From: Adiantum capillus-veneris
Taxonomy: Eukaryota > Streptophyta > Polypodiopsida > Polypodiales > Pteridaceae
Direction: 5' to 3'
DNA length: 64,000 nucleotides
Assembly: GCA_014529385.2 (NCBI GenBank)
Contig: CM043961.1
Coordinates: 17,643,478 to 17,707,477, forward strand
Part shown: piece after piece, positions 57,373 to 64,000 of the stretch
Numbering within the stretch: position 1 is the first letter of the stretch
Layout: each line of letters starts with the position of its first letter
Notes under the pieces: model-generated
What the model was told of the DNA's origin: nothing
Seen by the model: only the letters and a program-made list of their open reading frames with translations
Database searches by the model: none
Position numbers and translations under genes: made by a program

Positions 57373-60300
57373 TTGCAGGGTCCAAAACAAGGTGATTTAG
57401 TGTTTCTTGTTGATGGTTCCACAAGGAAAGCTCGTGGGGTTATTCATTCCACTGATGCATCTCAACGTTGTGGTTTTGAATTGATTGGCACAACATGTGT
57501 GGCGATACATGTACTAGAAAGTTTTGATGACACCTTCTTGATTCCATTCGTCACAATGGATGCAAGAACCATGTCTCAAGCAGTTGGAAGAATCATCAAA
57601 TGGCCATTGCATAATATTGTTATGGACATAGGAAAATCTCACACAATAGATGAGGATTTTCTTGTTGGTCAAGAAGATGGCTTGATAGATAGAGCGAGTT
57701 GGAAAGAGAAAAGAGTCATCCTTTGGGTTGACAATAGATCTACAAAACTTGGTAATGGAGTGGTATTGCTGGTCCACCCATATGAGGCTATAAACTGTAC
57801 TGAACTAGGTGAGAGTAGCTTGGGTGTCATTGTGGAAGGGTCGATGCATCCACATCAAAGTGATATTTCAAGTTTGAATTTGGTAAGCTGGCCTATTAGG
57901 CAACTCACATTTGAGAATGGTGAACCCTTGATCAAAGACACTAGATCTTCTTCTGCCATTGAGGGTATTCAAGATTTCCTCATGGAAGAAACGGGAGATT
58001 CCCTTGACAGCTTATATGCTTCCAGTGATGACTATGAGGATGATGGCATAGATAACAACACTAAAACTAGTTTTGAAGAAGGTACCACCAGTACAGAACT
58101 AGGTCTTCTTCTTCATACTCAAAATGAGAGCAGGATGCCATTGCTAGTGACTATGATATAAGACATGGGACAGGTAAGAAAAGGAGTTATGTACATAGAG
58201 TTAGGCCTAGAAAAAAAAGAGGTAATGCTCATGCTTTCAACAAACAATGTGATGCTACAAACATTCACAAAGTTGCAACAATTGATTGTTGTGAGATGCG
58301 ATGCTGCCAGATTGGAAACAAATCCAAAATCATGCAAGCGAGAGTAGACTTTTGGGGACAAAGCTACACTAGCCGATGCACATTTGTATTGGATTGTATG
58401 AGCATGGCTCATAGAAAATTTCAAGAAGAGGAATGCTTTGAGTTTACTTTTGATGGAAAGAAGGTATGTAGTAAAGCATGGTATGTAATGCATGGAATAG
58501 GAAAGTCAACATTTTACAGGCTGGTCAAGCTGGAGTCTACCAAAAATCAGGTGGAGCGTGGTAGATACATGGCACAGAGGAGAGCACACATGTTGCAACA
58601 AATGAGCTGTAGAAATCTGTACTATGCTTGGAGGAGCTCTTCATAAATGAATCCAACCAAGTTCTTGTGCATTATACATGACAAGATGGACCAGAGTAAG
58701 ACTGCTATACCACAAATTAAACAAGTTCCAAAATCTCTCAATGGAGTTGAGAGGCTTCCAGTATCCTTGACAGGAATGCTCACTCATGGACATGGAAAAA
58801 CAGCTTATGGTCACTTTGCATTGGGATTATGGCCGAGTGATCCCAAGTTCACAATTGCATCTCTCTCAAAATGTCTAAGAAACTTAGAAAGAAGAGATAA
58901 ACATATGTTTGGTGACTTGAGCTTAGAAAACTCAAGTGTAGAACCACGAACAAATATTTTTGATTGTGTTTTGTCTACAGCTTCTCTCTATCACCATATG
59001 AAAGTGCTTAAGGAGAAAAACCAGTACTGCAAGGAACAGAGTGCTCAAAATGAAGAGGCAGAGATTGATCTAATCACAAATGTGAATGTGGACACTGAGA
59101 ATTTTGCTTCTAGACAGGGAAATGATTTTCCAAGGATGCAATCAATCTTTGCTACTAATGCACATGTATAGGAGGATGGCAATGTATTTGGGTTCAAGAG
59201 GTTGCCAAGAACATTGCTATTGCAACTTGACAATTGTGGTTCAGAAAATAAGAATCGATATGTGTTTGCATACCTATCATTGTTGGTTGCACAAGGAGTA
59301 TTTGACACTGTACAACTTGGATTTCTTATGGATGGTCACACTCATGAAGACATTGATGCATTATTCAATCACTTTTCTGAGAAGCTTAGAAAAAAAGCCA
59401 TTTTTGCATTTCCACATTTGATGAAGATCTTCAGTGAGTGTGTTAGCATGCATCCAACACCTTTTCTCCTACAAAAGGTGGCAGACTTTAAAGGATTTGT
59501 AAAGGGGTTCTTACATGATGGAGCATATAGATTAGTGGGTCATTCAAATCCATTGCAATTTAGGCTCTATATAAGTGATGGAATACCTCTGATGCAGTAC
59601 AAAGTGCACCCTAAAAATGTGGATTGGTTACCCGAAAATGGTATAGAGATATGGAAGAGAAATGACCAAGGAGGAGCCAAGCTTCTTGAAGGTGTTCCAA
59701 AAGTATTACCACCCTTTGAGTATGTTAAAGATAGTGAGAAAGTTATGGAAGGAATAAAGAAGTATGTTAGTTGGTGGAAAGATCACTTGCAAGAGAAAGG
59801 AGATGAAAGTGAGTATGCTAGGTGGATCAACGCAGTTCATATGTACTGGGAGAATCTCATGCAAGCTATGCAAAACCCTAGACAAAGTTAAAACACTTTG
59901 TTTGATGACTTTTGGCCAAGGAGTATGCGTGAACAAGATCACCCTCTTGAAGTTCCATTAGAAGATGGTCTAGATGAAGCACTTGACATAATCGAGGGCC
60001 ACTATTGTGGTCAAATGCGCAACAAACCTGCTGAGGAGTTCAACCCAACTCTTGATGTGGCAAAGGGAGACTTTGTACTTGTGCAACCTTGTGATGAAAA
60101 TTACCCAATTTGGTTAGGAGTGGCAGCAGCAGATATTGATCAGAACAATGACTCGGAAACCTATCTTCAAGTGAAGATACAATACTAGGCACCAATTTCA
60201 AAGAGGAAGAATGCAAGTGATGTGGAGGTTTACAAGGATTGTTGGAACAAGTAATGGAGAGATAACATCAATGATCCTCAACGTTGGGAAGACACTAGCT

Positions 60301-60420
60301 GCATCATTTGGGCATGGAAGCCCAAGGGTGGACAAATTCCTGAAAAAATCAAGATTCCAAAGGCAATAATCCTCAAGGCCAAAGAGAGTTAGTTGAAACT
60401 TGATGAACATGAGGCACCAT
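57373..60420 (+). pseudogene. DDE-type transposase, Tnp1-like N-terminal domain plus DUF7869-like core (broken)
   Basis: The first readable exon starts after an AAAATTGCAG acceptor (57378). It carries a Tnp1/En/Spm-like domain (PF03017 type): QGDLVFLVDGSTRKARGVIH, then VTMDARTMSQAVGRIIKWPL. A frame change near 58140 leads to a basic stretch (KKRSYVHRVRPRKKRG) and a Cys-rich DCCEMRCCQIGN. The catalytic core follows: LCIIHDKMDQSKTA (58665-58706), LPVSLTGMLTHGHG, LLLQLDNCGSENKNRY (59214-59261) and GFLMDGHTHEDIDALFNHFS (59319-59378), which offer the acidic residues of a DDE site. A C-terminal part has GDFVLVQPCDENYPIWLGVA, like a BAH/Tudor-type fold. Stops: TAA 58644, TAG 59169, TAA 59889, TAG 60186. 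Upstream exons were not found. Confidence 0.8.
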
Positions 60421-60714
60421 CAAATGTCAATGCAATTGAAGAGGAATGATCGCTTAGCATTCGCCTTTCAACTTTGTAATCTTCTAGCAATGGTTCCAAT
60501 TAGTCCACCCATAGCTATGGTCGTTATCAACATTGATAATGGCATCCCACCTTTGTAATCTTCAAGAATCTTATTCAGTATGAATGGTGTTTTTTTTCAC
60601 TTTAGTCACCCAAGTTTTTCTTGCAACTTACATTTTAATTGTTTTATCAAATGAAGCATGTGTGGGAAGAAAATTTTGGGTGCATGAGCATGTGTGTGTG
60701 TGTGTGTGTGTGTA

Positions 60715-60753
<39 letters not shown>

Positions 60754-60990
60754 TTGTAAACTAACATGTGCAAAAACACTCATGTGCAACAACCTAGTAC
60801 AATACAACCTTACCTCAAGTCGATGAGACACAAAGAATCGTCCCAAATGTGTGAATTTTTTCCTATTTTCCTAAATAGTTGTTACTAGGTAAGAGGCCAT
60901 TAACAAATGTAAGGCTACCTTATTCCCCTACTTTTTTGAGGGTATAGAGTGTGTCCACCACCCTCTTCTTATTGGCTGGCCTCTAATTAA
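60421..60990. repeat. Spacer with long GT run
   Basis: A GT run with two short breaks occupies 60690-60751. The phrase CTTTGTAATCTTC appears twice (60471 and 60551). No gene. Confidence 0.7.
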
Positions 60991-60992
60991 CA

Positions 60993-62274
60993 TTAATCCC
61001 AAAGGGCCCCTAGAGGGTTGATATTTTTCCTAATGCAAGTTTTCGCAAACGGAAAAATTTTGATGCCTAGAACATGCACGCCAAAGTTTTTCATCTGAAA
61101 CAGTCTTTGAATCCACAACTGCATTTGCAATATTGTGCCCACACTTGCCATACAAAGTAATCTTATATATCCCACGACACAAAATGCTAGATGCAACTAT
61201 TTCATCACCAAAATTAAGATCTGAACTATACATCTGGAATCCACAAATTTGACAACGAGACCAAGTCTTGCAAGTGCAAGTATAGACAAAAGGTTCTTTT
61301 TTATCTTTGATACATTAAGTGCATCATCAAGTGTGAAAGAATTTCATTTGCATAGTAGTAAGCACAATATTTCCAACTCCCTTGACTAGATAAGAGACAT
61401 TGTTGGCACAAGTGACTATATTCCCATGGGCCATGAGTGATAGGCTCGAAAGAGGTAAACAAGTCCACAATGTGAAGTAATGTGCTTTGTAGCACCACGA
61501 TCAAATTACCACATGTGAGTCAGCAGAAACTCACATACATGAATCGTGGACAGAAGGATCATAAGTACACTTTGCACTAAAGGCCCACTCTGCATCTACA
61601 TCAACATCACAATCTCATAATGTATAATAGATGCACTTGTAGTGGATCCATCCTCTTTCTTCTTGGTCCCTATTGCCTTCAACTTTGGATATTGCTTCAT
61701 CAAGTGATCATCAAAAGCATTAGGCAGAACCATCAGGAGTGGCTACATTGCTATTACCACCTTTTCTTTGAGCAGCAACAAAATCCTGCTTAACTGCACA
61801 CTGTTGAGTCATGTTGCTACTCATTGAAGAACCATGAGAAGTGACTACATTGCTATTACCACCTTTTCTTTGAGAAGCACCAAAAACATGTTCAATTGCA
61901 CATTGTTTAGCCTTGTTCTTTCTTGAAAGTAGCTCTTGCAATAGCAATGTGCATAATGCATCAAACTTGACAACTTGAGGGGTTCCTTGGGTCATAAGTT
62001 TCCAAGTACTAGTAAAAGTCCCGTATGAATCTGGCAATGCATCAAGAAGAGTATGCACAAGTGAACTATCAAAAATGACTTCGCCTACAGAAACGACTTG
62101 CTCATTAATATCCTTGATACTAGCAAGGAAAGTCTCCATGTCATCTTCCTCTTGCATAATCTTTGACTCTAGATCTTTATACAACAATGAACGACTTGCA
62201 TAAAGATTGACCATGGTATCCATGCCTGCTTTGCTGATTTTGTTGAGTGAATGTGAGGAGTGATAATGTGCTTC
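60993..62274 (-). pseudogene. Copia-2 gag and protease/pre-integrase remnant
   Basis: Gag of the UBN2/copia type is open from the CACTA-3 junction at 62274 to 61720: LNKISKAGMDTMVNLYASRS, then MQEEDDMETFLASIKDINEQ and LLDALPDSYGTFTSTWKLM. It ends in a repeat of CA(I/V)-FGASQRKGGNSNV (twice). Downstream the protease and the pre-integrase region are broken; IKKNLLSILALARLG-like and KLWRACSRHQ (the LWH-x-R-x-GH site, altered) can be read. No LTR is seen. Confidence 0.75.
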
Positions 62275-62747
62275 CACTATAAGAGGAGTAGTCTATAACC
62301 GCTAGTATTGCCGCGAAAAAACAAAGGAAAGTGGAGAGAGAAAAATTACGTACGCGGCTATGAACATGGTAGTGGTTTGACGGAAATAAGCGCAGTAATA
62401 GCTACGGTAACATACCTGCCGATATTACCACGTCTGTTGTCGTTGCTATTACTGTGCTTATTGCCGCTAAACAACATTAAAAAATGAAGGTGCTCAGTTG
62501 GGTCACCCAAAATTGGGTGGCCCAAATGAACACTTTTATTTTTTATCTCCATAAAACAATGAAGCATCAATTGTTTTTTGGAAGAGTATACAAAAAAACC
62601 AAAGAATTAAAATTGAATTTACTTTACCTTGACAATTTAATATGCAGAAGATCAACTATTTAAAAAATTTACAATAAAATTTAAATAGTTGTATATACAT
62701 TGTGCCACGTTGGGACTTTACGAAAGTTTGGACAAATATTCTACTAT

Positions 62748-63480
62748 CTAATCCTCTTCAATTTCGACGTCATCCAGAGGCACGTACGTTTGATCACCTT
62801 GACTATACATAAATCCAAACCAAATTAAACAATTATCAATAGCTCAAAACAATTGATACAAAATTACTTGTTTAAACTTACCGATTGTAGTGATCCAATC
62901 GTCATGTCGAATTGCTCGCGAGAGATGTGGTTGTTTTTAAACAACCATCGCCAAGTATCAAATTCTGTATGTCGCTTTTGATACTTGACCATCTCTCTGG
63001 TTGGTTGAGTAAGAGTGATATTTTCCTAAGTTAGCGATAACAATAACACATCAACAACTAGAATCTTTAAAATCACCAATCGACGTTTTAATTTAATCAA
63101 TCTTACATATTTGTCCTTCCACACTGCCTTGCCTCTTGAGCCATAGTGCATGGGAGTCTGGCGTGAGCTTCGTGTTGTTGTTTGTAGGATGAGCCTGTCG
63201 CCACCTGATCGCTCTTTTCTTGCAATGCACACTCCCACTCTGTCTCTGCCATGTTCCCACCATGATATCTCTTGTCTGGATCTCTAACCTGGTTGGCCGT
63301 TGCCCGCCGCACACTAGACTTCTTGTATTTCAAAAAATTTCATGTAGCCCTCCAACCACTGTTGTGAAAAACGATGATCGGGGACATTTAAAAATCTAGC
63401 TAGCAGCATGTCCTCAATGTAGCGTGCATGATTGAACAGTTGGTCTCTAAACTTTACAAAACAATCCTTATATGTTGAAT
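62748..63480 (-). pseudogene. CACTA-3 ORF2, Transposase_24-like, spliced
   Basis: The minus-strand frame from about 63480 reads KDCFVKFRDQLFNHARYIED and QQWLEGYMKFFEIQEV, with a stop (TAG) near 63320 and frame changes after. Then ARKERSGGDRLIL, HYGSRGKAVWKDKY, an 81-bp intron (63106-63026), NITLTQPTREMVKYQKRHTE and EFDTWRWLFKNNHISREQF, and a second intron (62881-62803). The K-x-R-S...GS...PT-x-E...H order is the Transposase_24 pattern. The last exon suits YVPLDDVEIEED but needs a one-base phase change, so the end is uncertain. Confidence 0.6.
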
Positions 63481-64000
63481 GTATAAGAATTTGTAGATGG
63501 TGTCAAAATGCCCTGCCCTCTGCTATGCCGAAGTCCACCTCGCCGCCATATTTAACCATGTAGGTAGTAGCACCCATGCGTGTCTGGCATGGGTGGTTCA
63601 GTATCCTCGTCCTCTACATCAAGGGCGGCACACTTTAAAAGTGGGACTCTGTACCCCCACCACTACCAAAACAGGCAAAGCCACAAGATCCACCTCCGCT
63701 TCGTCTCTCACGGTGCTCGCTGCCTTGAGACGAGCATCAATGTGTGCTACTAGAGGATGTTTGTCAATGGTGTTCTGGCAAAGCAGGAGTGGAATGGAGT
63801 GGCGTAGGACCCTGTGATGCGATGGGAGTGGGACCCTACGATGGAAGGGGAGTAGGATGATAAGAAACGGCCGTAGACTGACATGCCGTCAGTGTGAGGC
63901 TCTGTAGTTAAGGAGTCCCTCCCTGACTCCCCATGGTGTGGTCTAATGAAAAATAACATAGGATGCAAGCTGCTTCAGAGTGTAACGGCCAAACAAATCC
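63481..64000. other. Window edge, inside CACTA-3
   Basis: It is more GC-rich than the neighbours. On the minus strand short frames may be the Ser/Pro-rich 5' part of ORF2, as at 5747-6300 in CACTA-1, but I cannot fix exons. Confidence 0.35.

Larger units (their letters stand above)
62275..64000 (-). mobile_element. CACTA-3, 3' end and ORF2; continues past the window
   Basis: The end at 62275 reads CACTATAAGAGGAG, one change from the CACTACAAGAGG end of CACTA-2. It cuts copia-2 gag in mid-frame. Subterminal inverted words follow, with 22-bp arms (62381-62402 and 62445-62466, two mismatches). The ORF2 stop is about 470 bp inside, comparable to CACTA-1 (about 290 bp). The element points right to left. 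Confidence 0.75.

Noticed and set aside
63497..63817. Plus-strand frame of 106 residues
   Set aside because: No recognisable motif, and it lies opposite the probable CACTA-3 ORF2.

Overview
The window looks like nuclear DNA of a large-genome land plant. Evidence: En/Spm (CACTA) transposases with split genes, a Tat-type Ty3/gypsy element with a second RNase H, Ty1/copia elements with a tRNA-Met primer site, long GA/CT/GT microsatellites and GT-AG introns of 74-300 bp. A non-seed plant (fern or lycophyte) is my guess, from the DUF7869-type transposase and the repeat-rich texture; I cannot prove it. I see no ordinary housekeeping gene, rRNA, tRNA or CRISPR array. Nearly everything is transposon-derived and most genes carry frameshifts or stops. 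|| Layout, 1-40033: a nest of insertions. The oldest layer is a minus-strand gypsy element (gypsy-1): LTR-B at 7369-8212, pol 8613-11750, gag 11800-12515 continuing at 24047-24398, and another LTR-B at 38398-40033. It was cut by three insertions: CACTA-1 into the left LTR-B (CACTA end at 7368), the 11.5-kb LTR-A retrotransposon into gag (12516-24046), and CACTA-2 into gag (from 24399). CACTA-2 was then split by a copia element (25798-30348, target duplication GATGC) and by a truncated Tat-type gypsy-2 (31077-35872). LTR-A has no gag-pol of its own. It carries a GC-rich block (about 16400-19260) holding a hAT-type MITE and a gene for a probable HUH single-strand endonuclease (17470-18869, minus). 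|| 40034-44260 holds low-complexity and AT-rich DNA with no gene I can name. || 44260-60420 may be one large mobile element. It holds two FCP1/NIF-like phosphatase copies (minus), a gene joining an unknown N-terminal domain, a ParB-like GQHS segment and a degenerate DNA-methylase-like C-terminal region (48216-51722, minus), about 26 diverged copies of an interrupted palindrome in a 2.5-kb array (51780-54320) with more copies on both sides and inside an intron, and a DDE-type transposase gene with a Tnp1-like N-terminal domain and a DUF7869-like core (57373-60420, plus). || 60990-64000: a decayed copia element (minus) whose gag is cut at 62275 by CACTA-3, whose split ORF2 runs on the minus strand toward the window edge. 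|| The most unusual items are the HUH endonuclease gene with its downstream hairpin, and the ParB/methylase-like gene among palindromic repeats. Both deserve structure and homology searches.
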